The notes under the pieces: generated by a model
What the model was told of the DNA's origin: nothing
Databases searched by the model: none
Seen by the model: only the letters and a program-made list of their open reading frames with translations
From: a virus
Direction: 5' to 3' (one strand)
DNA length: 35,520 nucleotides
IMG/VR virus record: IMGVR_UViG_3300017605_000508
Span: 1-35,520 of that record
Translations under genes and position numbers: made by a program
Shown: positions 15,571 to 24,087 of the stretch, piece after piece
How positions within the stretch are numbered: the stretch's first letter is position 1
Layout: each line of letters starts with the position of its first letter

Positions 15571-17064
15571 TTATTGATTAGACTCATTAGTTAAAATTCT
15601 ACTTAAGTAACGTATGCCTGGCACGCCAATAGCAGTTGCCGCGGCACCACCTAATCCATAACCAATTTTTTGTCTTGCTGAAATTCTATTACCCATAATT
15701 TCTTGTAACTGCTTTTCAAGATCCATTTTTTTCGCCAATGAAATATCTTTTAATTTCGATGTTTGATTTAAAAGATTAATTTTTTTATCTATCAAACCTT
15801 TAAATTCTGGCATTTCATCCAGATACGAACGCATGGTTTCATCGGGCGAAAATATTTCCTTGGGTTTTAATTTGTATCGTTGCCCAACGACATTTTTCAT
15901 CAACTCCGGGTCTTGTTTTACCATGTCTCTTAAAAGAGGCATTCCGGATTCGTTTGTTTCTAAATCCCGCATCACATTCGAAGAAACCTTACCCTCTTTT
16001 GCATTTTGAAAAACAGGATTTTCACGCAATGGAAATACCTGCTCTGAATACCCTTTGTTAACACGCTCAAATTCAGGCTTGAACTCTCCCAATCCTTCAT
16101 CAAGAACACTTTTCATCTGTTTTTGCATGTCAGAAGCCTTGTTCAAGGCTTCTTCCATTTTCTGTTTTGTAACTTCTTCAGTTCGAGGGTCTTTCCATTG
16201 TTGACGCAATTTAAAAGTGCGATCACGGAAATCCTTATATTTTGCTAAAAAATCAGCCGCGTTATTATCTGCCGATGTTGGAGCAACCTCCATTAATTTT
16301 TTAAGATAAGGATTGTTTGATTGTGTTTCCAAAGCCTCATTCATTTTTTGTTTTTTTATAAAATCATTGATTTTCCCTTTTTTTAAGGCTTCATAAGCAT
16401 CAGGGCCAAAGTTTTTTATAAGATGTGATGGCGACATAGAATCATAATCAATTTTTTGCATGGCAGTTTCTGGCATTTTGAAATTTGCATCAGCAACATC
16501 ACTATGAAATTTTCCATATGCATCTTTCCAATAATCAATCGCTGAATTCACACGATCTGTTATGCCTTGAGAAATTCGAGATCTATGATTACCTTCAATA
16601 TTAAGATGCTTTCCAATTTCATTTTCAGTATTTTCCAAATCCGTTACCGGATTTGGAATCAAGGAACCTGTTTTCGGAACCTTCGCCTGTCTTTCGGCAT
16701 TAGCGGCATCCAATGCAGCCTGCTCTGCTTCCTGTTCTAACGGTTTCGTATTGGCAGTGGCTTTTTTGACAAACTGTTTTAATAAATTGTAACCAGAACC
16801 AATCGGTTTACTTAAAATATTCATTTCAGTTGTTGGAGCCGCATTAATCATATCTTCAATCAAAGCTTTATTTTCCGGTGTTCCAAGTTTAAATTGTGGT
16901 AAATTTCTCGGCATTTTCCCCAAGAAAGTATCAACCATACCATCATCCTGAGATACATTTTTAGAAACTGGTTGTTCTTCGTTGTATGACGATAAATCAG
17001 ATAACGAAGGTTGATAACCTACGTCAATTCCAGAAATATCATTTAATGAAGGTGTATAAGCCAT
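15571..17064 (-). CDS. Ejection protein 3 (P22 gp16-position), predicted pilot protein
   Basis: 497 residues from the ATG at 17064 (two bases after the upstream stop); a longer form from 17079 adds five. The protein is highly helical and charged, with a short repeat at the start (PSLNDISGIDVGYQPSLSDL). A hydrophobic Gly-rich segment near the C-terminus (IGYGLGGAAATAIGVPGIRY) could insert into membrane. P22-like phages inject three such proteins (gp7, gp20, gp16) to build the DNA conduit. Assignment rests on order, size and helical make-up, not on a recognised domain. Confidence 0.7.
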   Translation of the reverse strand: MAYTPSLNDISGIDVGYQPSLSDLSSYNEEQPVSKNVSQDDGMVDTFLGKMPRNLPQFKLGTPENKALIEDMINAAPTTEMNILSKPIGSGYNLLKQFVKKATANTKPLEQEAEQAALDAANAERQAKVPKTGSLIPNPVTDLENTENEIGKHLNIEGNHRSRISQGITDRVNSAIDYWKDAYGKFHSDVADANFKMPETAMQKIDYDSMSPSHLIKNFGPDAYEALKKGKINDFIKKQKMNEALETQSNNPYLKKLMEVAPTSADNNAADFLAKYKDFRDRTFKLRQQWKDPRTEEVTKQKMEEALNKASDMQKQMKSVLDEGLGEFKPEFERVNKGYSEQVFPLRENPVFQNAKEGKVSSNVMRDLETNESGMPLLRDMVKQDPELMKNVVGQRYKLKPKEIFSPDETMRSYLDEMPEFKGLIDKKINLLNQTSKLKDISLAKKMDLEKQLQEIMGNRISARQKIGYGLGGAAATAIGVPGIRYLSRILTNESNQ

Positions 17065-17065
17065 A

Positions 17066-18196
17066 TTAATGCCATCCACGTCGTTTCATTTCTGCCGCAA
17101 CAATTTTTTTGTTTTGTGGGCTCAATGAATTAAAAGCATTGATAAATTGATCTTTGCTATCATATTTGTAGTCAAGCATTTGAATAGGATTGTAACCACC
17201 TTTTGAAGAAGGTGGTGAACTTGCTTCACTTTGTGTTCTCCATTTCTCATAAAAAGGCGACAATTTTTGAGGTAGATTATTTCCTGTCAAACGTTTATAT
17301 CGATCATTCAACGTATCGTAAGTGTTGATAATATCGTTCGTGGTCGACTTTCTAATGCCTGTATTATAATCATGGCTTTTCGCAAGATTGTATTTACCCC
17401 CTTGAGCCAGTTTTGCAACAACAGCACCGCCTCTTGTCGATAATTGTTTAGCCAACTGTCCCTGCATCGGAATCGATAAATTGTTAAATTCACCAGTATC
17501 TTCACTGCCCAAATTCAGGAAATTACGGAACGCTGGAAGATTCCCCGTAGCATTGAGATTTCTGTCTAAAATATCGGAAATCTTTTCGTTATTAAACGCG
17601 TACTGCATTAATGTGTCGGCCGTATCTTCCAAATCTGTTGCTTTTTTAGTATTAGCTTTGGCCTGCTCAATAGAAGTTGCTTTTGACACATCGGCTTGTT
17701 GCTTTTCTTCAGGAGTTTGCTGCAAAGGGTCAACCCCAAACGTTTTTTTAAAAAATCCGCGCAATAATGGGTTGTTTCTCATTAGCTCAAGATTGGCGTT
17801 ACTATTTTTATTTGAAGACTCAGGTGCCATATTATTCACAGACTGTGAAGCTCCAATCCCGGCATCAATACCTGCCGTTCCTGATGAATTATCACCACCC
17901 GTCAAAAGGTCTTGGATATGCTTGTATTTGTTATAGTCATACATGGGGTCATTACCATGTTCCAAAGACAACAAATTTTGCTGCATTATTTGTCGTTGTA
18001 AATCAAGATTTGCGCCTGAACGCGCGAATTGAGCCTTTCTTAAGGCTAATTCCTGCTGAAATTGGTCTTGTGCCTGCTTCAGCCTTTCACGTTCAAGAAT
18101 AGGCTGCATAATACGACTCATAAGAGTCGAGCCAGTATCTATGCCTTGTAACAAACTTTTTCCCGGCAAATCCGGCATGGGTATATTAAGCGCCAT
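17066..18196 (-). CDS. Ejection protein 2 (P22 gp20-position)
   Basis: 376 residues. It has a long helical, Gln-rich N-terminus (MQPILERERLKQAQDQFQQE), a variable middle, and a helical domain with TSIEQAKANTKKATDLEDTA and LDRNLNATGNLPAFRNFL. Such composition is typical of podovirus DNA-ejection proteins. It begins two bases after the first ejection gene's stop and ends next to the third, so the three are made together. Confidence 0.7.
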   Translation of the reverse strand: MALNIPMPDLPGKSLLQGIDTGSTLMSRIMQPILERERLKQAQDQFQQELALRKAQFARSGANLDLQRQIMQQNLLSLEHGNDPMYDYNKYKHIQDLLTGGDNSSGTAGIDAGIGASQSVNNMAPESSNKNSNANLELMRNNPLLRGFFKKTFGVDPLQQTPEEKQQADVSKATSIEQAKANTKKATDLEDTADTLMQYAFNNEKISDILDRNLNATGNLPAFRNFLNLGSEDTGEFNNLSIPMQGQLAKQLSTRGGAVVAKLAQGGKYNLAKSHDYNTGIRKSTTNDIINTYDTLNDRYKRLTGNNLPQKLSPFYEKWRTQSEASSPPSSKGGYNPIQMLDYKYDSKDQFINAFNSLSPQNKKIVAAEMKRRGWH

Positions 18197-18198
18197 AG

Positions 18199-18894
18199 TT
18201 AACCTCCAAAATTCCAGCGACCGCTGCCGCCCCCGCCGCCACCGCTCATGTATTTAGCGAGTCCAGGCATACCGCCTGTCATATAATTAGCACCAGCGCC
18301 GATGCCCGCACCCAATAGATTTCCAAATAAGTTACCCGGCGCATTCTGTTGTCCAAATGCCATTTGCGCTGAGTTATTACCCATATCCATCGTATTTCTG
18401 CCAAAATTCATAGCATTACCGCTCATGGTACTTGCGGCACCAGCACCCGTATTAAAGATATTACCGGCAATACCTGTACCTGCTAAATATTTCTGCATGA
18501 GGTCATTAAGATAATTTTGTCGATCATCCAATCCGATTTGAGTCGTACCACCCTGAATAGCATTAAGCGCAGAGTTAGAACCCATAAGCCCTAAGCCACT
18601 TGCCGCATCTAATCCATGTTCTTGCGCCATGGCCTCAGCATTTTTAGCTGACGGCGACTCGCTATAACCTTTTACCCAGTCAGCCTGCAATTCTGCCGGG
18701 TCAAGTAACCTCTTCATGGCATCTGAATAGTTACTATAAGCTGATTGCCCAAATTGGTTATAGGGTTGTAGATAGCCTTGACCTTGATTATAAAGATCAC
18801 GTGCTTGATTGTAGTATTTATCAAGTTGAGCTTGACCTTTTTTATATCCCTTATCAGGATTTAAAAAGCTATCAATCATATCGAATAAGCTCAT
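18199..18894 (-). CDS. Ejection protein 1 (P22 gp7-like)
   Basis: 231 residues. The N-terminus is helical (KKGQAQLDKYYNQARDLYNQ). The C-terminal half is Gly/Ala/Asn-rich with hydrophobic glycine stretches (NLFGNLLGAGIGAGANYMTG), suggesting membrane insertion. It ends in a glycine run. This plan and the place after the tail-needle position match the gp7-type DNA transfer proteins of P22-like phages. Confidence 0.75.
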   Translation of the reverse strand: MSLFDMIDSFLNPDKGYKKGQAQLDKYYNQARDLYNQGQGYLQPYNQFGQSAYSNYSDAMKRLLDPAELQADWVKGYSESPSAKNAEAMAQEHGLDAASGLGLMGSNSALNAIQGGTTQIGLDDRQNYLNDLMQKYLAGTGIAGNIFNTGAGAASTMSGNAMNFGRNTMDMGNNSAQMAFGQQNAPGNLFGNLLGAGIGAGANYMTGGMPGLAKYMSGGGGGGSGRWNFGG

Positions 18895-18904
18895 ACCATA
18901 CTCC

Positions 18905-19201
18905 TTATGGATAAGCAGCCGTTGTGAATTTCACTAAAGAACCGGCTTGTCTCCCTACATATAAATCATTAGTGGTGTCATACAGGATAACACCATTTAC
19001 AAGTTGTCCGGCTGTATTCATATCTGTAATTTGCGTTTGTGTATATCCAATTGCAGTTAATAGATTAAATGCATTTTGAATATCACTCATGTTTTCATTA
19101 AGCGAATCAACCAGTACCCATATCCACTGTACAAATTGATAATTGAACTCAAAAATGTTGGCAATGGGTGAGGAGTCTATTCTATCCAGAAAGATAGTCA
19201 T
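18905..19201 (-). CDS. Short protein at the tail-needle position
   Basis: 98 residues. It begins at ATG overlapping the upstream TAA (TAATG). The N-terminal half is helical and aromatic (NYQFVQWIWVLVDSLNENMS). The C-terminal half (GVILYDTTNDLYVGRQAGSL, then VKFTTAAYP) resembles the short beta module found at tips of phage tail proteins. In P22 the gene here is gp26, the 233-residue needle that plugs the tail. This one is less than half as long, so it is either a reduced plug or a different tail-tip protein. Confidence 0.6.
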   Translation of the reverse strand: MTIFLDRIDSSPIANIFEFNYQFVQWIWVLVDSLNENMSDIQNAFNLLTAIGYTQTQITDMNTAGQLVNGVILYDTTNDLYVGRQAGSLVKFTTAAYP

Positions 19202-20991
19202 TAATTAGCCCCTCCACTCACACGTTTAGTATTGCGAACACCCCCCAAAATAACAATAGGCGCGGATGAAACACATACTAATCGGTAGCATCGGTTTCTT
19301 GAACATCCTAACTCATACCAACGCATTCGCCATCGGTACTCACCTAATGGACTAAACTCTCTTAAATCGGCTGGTAGGTACGTTTCTCCGCCATCGTCAG
19401 AATAATAAAGTTCAATGTAAGGCTTAAACAAATCGCAATAATGGTTATCGTCAAATGTCGGCGTATTGCCTTCCGCAATAATAAACTTATCATCCTCAGT
19501 GACCATGTAAATAGGATGAGTTGGTGTACTATCTTCATCAACGATAAATTTGGTATTGAGGAAAGGCACACAACTTTGGTAAAAAGTTTTATTACCAAAT
19601 ACAAAGTCAATTTCGACATATTCATCGACAAATTCCGAATAATTCTCTAAGAATAGGTGCTTTGTCACCAACTCATAACGCATTGGGAATTTTAAAAACG
19701 CATCATCCGCTTGGTCATTTGGCTGATCAGGATTTCTAAGCTCGTTGTAATAGATATTTCCTGCCATTTGATAGATTGCTGGATCATCTTGCACAATGAC
19801 TAAATGTGTATTGTTAAAATAAACGTGTTTTTGTATACGATTTCGCTCACCGTTTAATTCAATACAACGACCCCATGTTTGGGTTTCAAAGTTATATTCG
19901 ATGGAATTGGCGTTGTCTATAATATCCAAATCACCAAATCCAACGAACGTACCTGCAACTGCACGATAGAAAATCGTATTTTCATACTGATACAAAAACC
20001 CGTCCACTTCGGTATTTAAAAATGGACTTAATGTGTCAGGATGGGTGGAATTTTCAAGTAAAACGTTAATCGCCTGACTTGATATATCCTGTGGGTTTTG
20101 TCCATTACTCATCATGAATGACACAAGCCCTTCTTGATTTTTAGCAAGCCAAACCATCATACTAAACCCAATTGCCAAACTGTTTGGGTCAGCAATGCCA
20201 TAATCCAAGTTATAGGACGAGTTCAATTTCCATGGAAATTCACGTGTCACACTACCTACAGTAATTTGAGTAATAATGTTTGCCCAAACATCTGTCGTAA
20301 AGTCACACATGATATACAACTGGTTGTGCAACACTGCAAATTGCCCAATGATACCAGACGCTCGACCATTCAGTGCAGCACCATTAATCGTAAAATAAGT
20401 GCCTGCATTACCAGAAAGATTGATCGTGCTTAGATAAAAGTCTGGTGTTCCTTCTACGCTCACAACAAAGCGGTTACCGAACGCCGCAACGTAGAGAGGT
20501 TTTCCCCCGGTAGTAGCGCCACCAGGAGCATTCGGGTCGGTAACCACCTCGGCGGTGACGTTGGAGACATCTTCTTTAATTACAAAGATGTGATTACCAT
20601 CCGTCAGCATGTTATAAACCAATGTACCAACTGCAAGGGTCGCAAACCATATAGGCGTACCCAATGACACATTGATTGGCAAAACTTTCCGATTATAGAA
20701 CGAGTCATATTGATAAACCGTTGTCCCATCCACCACGTATAAATAGTTAATGGACTTGAACTCAACGCGAGGTTGGGCATTAAAAATAAGGCGGTTTTGA
20801 TTAAGAAAGTGAACGTGCTTACGACCCATTGTTGGGTAAAGAGCTTGTTTTTTCTTAGCAGAATCAACTTGAATACCATACCAATTCGCACAATCCATTG
20901 CGCCAAATTGTACGAATCGCTGTTTGTCGTAGTAACAAAATATCGGCAACGCTTCAATGTTAGCAACATCTTGTTTTTGTAAGGCAGCCAT
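19201..20991 (-). CDS. P22 gp10-like tail accessory factor (packaged DNA stabilisation)
   Basis: 596 residues from the ATG at 20991, which overlaps the gp4-like stop (TAATG). The N-terminal part (INYLYVVDGTTVYQYDSFYN, then VYNMLTDGNHIFVI) and internal repeats (FGNRFVVSVEGTPDFYLS) mark a beta-propeller-like protein as in gp10. gp10 hexamers bind under gp4 and close the head after packaging. At 596 residues it is longer than P22 gp10 (472). The last 130 residues add a beta domain (IELYYSDDGGETYLPADLRE). Order and fold support the call. Confidence 0.85.
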   Translation of the reverse strand: MAALQKQDVANIEALPIFCYYDKQRFVQFGAMDCANWYGIQVDSAKKKQALYPTMGRKHVHFLNQNRLIFNAQPRVEFKSINYLYVVDGTTVYQYDSFYNRKVLPINVSLGTPIWFATLAVGTLVYNMLTDGNHIFVIKEDVSNVTAEVVTDPNAPGGATTGGKPLYVAAFGNRFVVSVEGTPDFYLSTINLSGNAGTYFTINGAALNGRASGIIGQFAVLHNQLYIMCDFTTDVWANIITQITVGSVTREFPWKLNSSYNLDYGIADPNSLAIGFSMMVWLAKNQEGLVSFMMSNGQNPQDISSQAINVLLENSTHPDTLSPFLNTEVDGFLYQYENTIFYRAVAGTFVGFGDLDIIDNANSIEYNFETQTWGRCIELNGERNRIQKHVYFNNTHLVIVQDDPAIYQMAGNIYYNELRNPDQPNDQADDAFLKFPMRYELVTKHLFLENYSEFVDEYVEIDFVFGNKTFYQSCVPFLNTKFIVDEDSTPTHPIYMVTEDDKFIIAEGNTPTFDDNHYCDLFKPYIELYYSDDGGETYLPADLREFSPLGEYRWRMRWYELGCSRNRCYRLVCVSSAPIVILGGVRNTKRVSGGAN

Positions 20992-21935
20992 TAAATACCT
21001 GCCCTGACACGCCACGCGCCATTAAGAAGTGACTGTTTATCACCGACAATAGATAGATTAACTTCAGAAGCTGCCTCCATTTGAGCTTTTAACTCCCGAT
21101 AGTCGGTTTCTAAATCTTGCGTCCATGCACCACTACGTCCTTTAAACTTACTCACATACTTTGCCACTGCATAAAGCAAAAATAGCTCCTGATAGTCTGG
21201 CAATCCTTCCAGCGTATCGTTTGAAGTTAGCGGCAATTTTTGAAACTTACCCCGACAGAAAAACTCGAAAAACTGGCTAGGCGCAGGATAAAGCTGCGCT
21301 CTCACCAAGTGTGTTTCGGGATAAGTGATAAGAAAGCGCGGCAAGCCCTGTAGAGGCTCATATTTCCATGCCGCCAAGAATTCATCCCTGCTTTGGATAA
21401 TCAACGGGTAAGTAACCCCGCTTAATTGGAGCCATGCGCTATCAAGATTAGCCATCCTGCCTTCTTTAATATACGCAATGGTGGGCGTTGGTATCTCATG
21501 CGAGAACGTCAATACCGACGCACCAGTTATCGTCGCATTCATAGTCATCGTGACCGTGTTTACGACGATATCCAATATCTTTGCACCTAGTGGAATCCCA
21601 CCGCCTGACACACCATCACCGATGCTATAAATGCTACCGTCTGCCACCGTAAAGGTGGGCGAAACTGCCGTCAACGTACATGTTTCTTGTTGTGTACTCA
21701 CAGGCCCCACGTAATCAGGGGAAGTAAACCAAATCTCTTTGACAGGCAAATTAATCGGAACAGTTACAGTTTTAGCAATGGTTAATAACAAACCTGTTGA
21801 TGCATAGCTCGTTAAAAGTTGGTTCAACACTTGAATAGCAAGTTTCTGGTCGTCACCATGTTCAGGTACGACAGGGCTCGCCGCCGTAATCAAACGATAC
21901 ATTTGAAATACAAACTCACGAACGGTACTCGCCAT
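20991..21935 (-). CDS. P22 gp4-like tail accessory factor (head completion)
   Basis: 314 residues. The N-terminal helices (EFVFQMYRLITAASPVVPEH, then LAIQVLNQLLTSYASTG) match the gp4 family, which binds the portal ring after packaging. About 85 residues in the middle (about 88-150, TFTVADGSIYSIGDGVSGGG and onward) look like an inserted beta module; P22 gp4 is only 166 residues. The C-terminal helices (YQELFLLYAVAKYVSKFKGR) resume the gp4 pattern. The gene is coupled to gp10-like by a one-base overlap. Confidence 0.8.
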   Translation of the reverse strand: MASTVREFVFQMYRLITAASPVVPEHGDDQKLAIQVLNQLLTSYASTGLLLTIAKTVTVPINLPVKEIWFTSPDYVGPVSTQQETCTLTAVSPTFTVADGSIYSIGDGVSGGGIPLGAKILDIVVNTVTMTMNATITGASVLTFSHEIPTPTIAYIKEGRMANLDSAWLQLSGVTYPLIIQSRDEFLAAWKYEPLQGLPRFLITYPETHLVRAQLYPAPSQFFEFFCRGKFQKLPLTSNDTLEGLPDYQELFLLYAVAKYVSKFKGRSGAWTQDLETDYRELKAQMEAASEVNLSIVGDKQSLLNGAWRVRAGI

Positions 21936-21946
21936 AGTCTGCTCTC

Positions 21947-22267
21947 TTATTTATACACCGAGTCATCGTCCTCTACCACATCCTCTTCGTCGCTTTGCTT
22001 TTCGGCTACTTGAGGTTTTGGCTTAGGCTTTGGCTTGGGTCTGGGCTTCTTTTTTCCCACTGGATTAGGTTTGCTACGAGCTTCGGATTGGGCTTTACTG
22101 GCTTCTGCATCTTCCTGTGTCGCAAACCACACACCAGATTGCATGTTTGCTTCGAACTCTTCCCATGATCTAACCAGTCTTATTTGACCGTTTGGGTTAT
22201 AGATAAATGCACGGAAATTATCTTTACTGATTATTCGACCTAGATACGTTGCTGGAACTCCCTTCAT
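21947..22267 (-). CDS. Small late protein with KP-repeat linker
   Basis: 106 residues. A compact N-terminal part (ATYLGRIISKDNFRAFIYNP, then WEEFEANMQSGVWF) is followed by a Lys-Pro repeat (KKKPRPKPKPKPKP) and an acidic tail (SDEEDVVEDDDSVYK). The rigid KP repeat suggests a spacer between two binding ends. It lies between coat and gp4-like genes, where head decoration or assembly factors are common. Not recognised as a family. Confidence 0.7.
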   Translation of the reverse strand: MKGVPATYLGRIISKDNFRAFIYNPNGQIRLVRSWEEFEANMQSGVWFATQEDAEASKAQSEARSKPNPVGKKKPRPKPKPKPKPQVAEKQSDEEDVVEDDDSVYK

Positions 22268-22287
22268 TTCCCACCTCTCTAAAGTGA

Positions 22288-22305
22288 TACCCCCTTGCGG
22301 GGGTA
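22288..22305. terminator. Strong hairpin after the coat gene
   Basis: TACCCCC-TTGC-GGGGGTA forms a seven-pair stem directly downstream of the coat gene stop. There is no T-tract on the minus strand (TATCACTTTAG follows), so it is more likely a processing/attenuation hairpin that lifts coat above downstream genes than a full terminator. Confidence 0.55.
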
Positions 22306-22317
22306 ACGAAGTTTTGC

Positions 22318-23562
22318 TTATGAACAGATACGAACCGCAAACTCAGGGTTAATTGCGACACCGCAGATAACGTCGATACGATCTAACTGTTCGTAGTTTC
22401 TGATGTCCGCGCCAAGAGAGTAGGTCATTGCCAACTTGTAGAGGTCGGAATAACGGGTGACTGCTTCAACACCACCGCGTAGTTCTTTGATTGGAGGGGC
22501 TGCAAACACAACAGCTTGTGTATGATATGCAAGCGATACATTATGCGAGGCTCTCAACAGGATTTGCGCACCATTTGGAATCGACGCAGAAATGTTTTGG
22601 CGAGCACCATCAATAACGATAGTCGGATTTACTGGAATAATAGCCGTATCACCATCTGCGGATATAACATCAGCAGTAACAACAAATTGAGCACGTTGTT
22701 CCAAAGGTTCATAAGTTAATGGGTTAACCATAAACACTTCGGAAGCATCATCAATTTCGATAATGTCACCCAATCTGAATACAAGTGTTCCGCCTGCTTG
22801 GCCTAAACTGTCGACTTCAATGGTATTACCATCAACAATTGGGCCATTTGTTACAATACCGCCCAATAGGAATCCAGCAGGAGGAGAGCCACCTGCTTGA
22901 CCTGCACCTGCGATTTGACGCTTCAAGAAGTTGGTCTTGAAGAAATCAAACCCGCTTAAGTGACCAACAAAGCCGTCAATCAATGCACCTGTATTAACGG
23001 TGTTGTTGAAGGTATTGAAAAGGTCATTTGAAAGGTTTGCTGCAACACGAGGAGAAACAGCACAGTAACGTTTTCCATCTTCTGGAATCGCCAATTCTGT
23101 CATGTAAGCATCAGCACTTAAAATTGTATTGAAGTCTACAGGTACGCCGGGGGTTCCGACTGCTTGATAAGTCTTGTCTTGAAATTCTTGAGCAATGAAA
23201 CGTTCAACCATATTACCTAAACGTTTTGCTCTTGGCGCATTCGCCATTTCAAGGTAAGGTTCGTCACGTGCGCGATCAAAGGTTAAGTTAAAACCTGTGT
23301 ATTCGAGCATGATGCGAAACTGCTTGGTAATAGAAAGCGGTCTGATGACCTGTACACGAGCTTCAGAAGTCGCACTTGCACCTTCACCACCTAAATATCT
23401 TTCTTCTAAGCGATAGTCTAAGGTTTGGCCGGTTGCGAAACGAAGATTTTTAAAATCACCTTCAAGATTGCGGTTTGAGGTTCTTGCAAAAGATAAACTA
23501 TTCCAGAAACGTACAAATACGTCATCCAGAACGTATTGAGTTTCCCTAAATAAATTAGGCAT
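22318..23562 (-). CDS. Major capsid (coat) protein, P22 gp5-like
   Basis: 414 residues from the ATG at 23562, chosen for GGGAG upstream and the MPNLFRETQYVLDD opening; the longer frame from 23628 lacks a site. Features typical of P22-type coat proteins: TGQTLDYRLEERYLGGEGAS, VQVIRPLSITKQFRIMLEYT near the start, and the C-terminal RIDVICGVAINPEFAVRI. It forms the icosahedral HK97-fold shell with the scaffold encoded upstream. The rightward cargo sits between scaffold and coat, and a sigma70-like promoter at 23706-23735 reads into coat. Confidence 0.9.
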   Translation of the reverse strand: MPNLFRETQYVLDDVFVRFWNSLSFARTSNRNLEGDFKNLRFATGQTLDYRLEERYLGGEGASATSEARVQVIRPLSITKQFRIMLEYTGFNLTFDRARDEPYLEMANAPRAKRLGNMVERFIAQEFQDKTYQAVGTPGVPVDFNTILSADAYMTELAIPEDGKRYCAVSPRVAANLSNDLFNTFNNTVNTGALIDGFVGHLSGFDFFKTNFLKRQIAGAGQAGGSPPAGFLLGGIVTNGPIVDGNTIEVDSLGQAGGTLVFRLGDIIEIDDASEVFMVNPLTYEPLEQRAQFVVTADVISADGDTAIIPVNPTIVIDGARQNISASIPNGAQILLRASHNVSLAYHTQAVVFAAPPIKELRGGVEAVTRYSDLYKLAMTYSLGADIRNYEQLDRIDVICGVAINPEFAVRICS

Positions 23563-23705
23563 CGTTGTTCTCCCTGAACAAACAAATGAATTCGATAATT
23601 GCTCTTGCGAGCACCTATTACTTTTCATTCGTCCGACGGGAGACTACTAACAGCTTACGCGTCTATGTAAATCTTGGGTGATGGAATCCCTTACTCATCA
23701 AGGAA

Positions 23706-23735
23706 ATAGTATCTCTGTGGTTATGGTTTTGTCAA
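23706..23735 (-). promoter_or_regulatory. Probable promoter for the coat gene
   Basis: On the minus strand TTGACA (23735-23730), an 18-base spacer and TACTAT (23711-23706) make a sigma70-type promoter. Another TTGACA lies seven bases upstream (23742-23737). It would restore coat transcription downstream of the rightward cargo and the hairpins at 23752-23783 and 24519-24551. Confidence 0.55.
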
Positions 23736-23751
23736 ATGTCAAGCATACGCT

Positions 23752-23783
23752 AAAGAGTAAAACCGATTTCAGTTTTACTCTTT
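23752..23783. terminator. Terminator-like hairpin at the left edge of the cargo
   Basis: AAAGAGTAAAAC and GTTTTACTCTTT make a perfect 12-pair stem around an eight-base loop. AATTTTT follows on the plus strand, but no rightward gene ends here. On the minus strand it would stop or slow late transcription arriving from scaffold. It may also be the left boundary structure of the inserted element. Confidence 0.6.
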
Positions 23784-23883
23784 AATTTTTATCAAAGATA
23801 CCGTAAAACATCGCCATTCATGGCAGCGATGTAAGGCACACAATCGCAAAGCGGTTTTTCTTTCTTTTCTGTTAACCAGAAAG

Positions 23884-24065
23884 TATAATCCTCGGCTTAA
23901 AGATTGTATAAGGGCGGGGCGCGCCCGGTTAGCCTGTGAAGTGAACGGTGCACCAAGGCCGTCAGCAGCAGGAACCCGCTGAGGTGAGCTGGCAGGATAC
24001 TGCCAGCCACGGTAGGAATCCCCTTCATTCATGGATGGGAGGATGTCAATTTCGACTGTGACTTC
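23884..24065 (+). ncRNA. Orphan IS200/IS605-type guide-RNA scaffold (omega-RNA-like) with candidate guide
   Basis: A GC-rich segment in an AT-rich region. TATAAT at 23884-23889 could be its -10 box. Then follow GGGCGGGGCGCGCCCGGTTA, GTGAACGG...CCAAGGCCGT, a perfect GCTGGCAG-GATA-CTGCCAGC hairpin (23988-24007), and CCACGGTAGGAATCCCC paired imperfectly with ATGGATGGGAGG, ending GGATGTCAA at 24049. AATCCCC...GGGGAGGATGTCAA endings are familiar from right ends of IS605/IS1341 tnpB elements, where the RNA scaffold abuts a guide of about 16-20 bases. Here the guide would be TTTCGACTGTGACTTC (24050-24065). No TnpB or IscB gene is present in the window. The match is from memory, not from an alignment. 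Confidence 0.55.
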
Positions 24066-24087
24066 AAAACTCTTATTAAGGAAAATC

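Noticed and set aside
23736-23742. ATGTCAA as left boundary or target copy matching the RNA-like element's right end
   Set aside because: It is explained by the TTGACA -35 boxes of the leftward coat promoter; seven bases are too few to prove a target-site relation.
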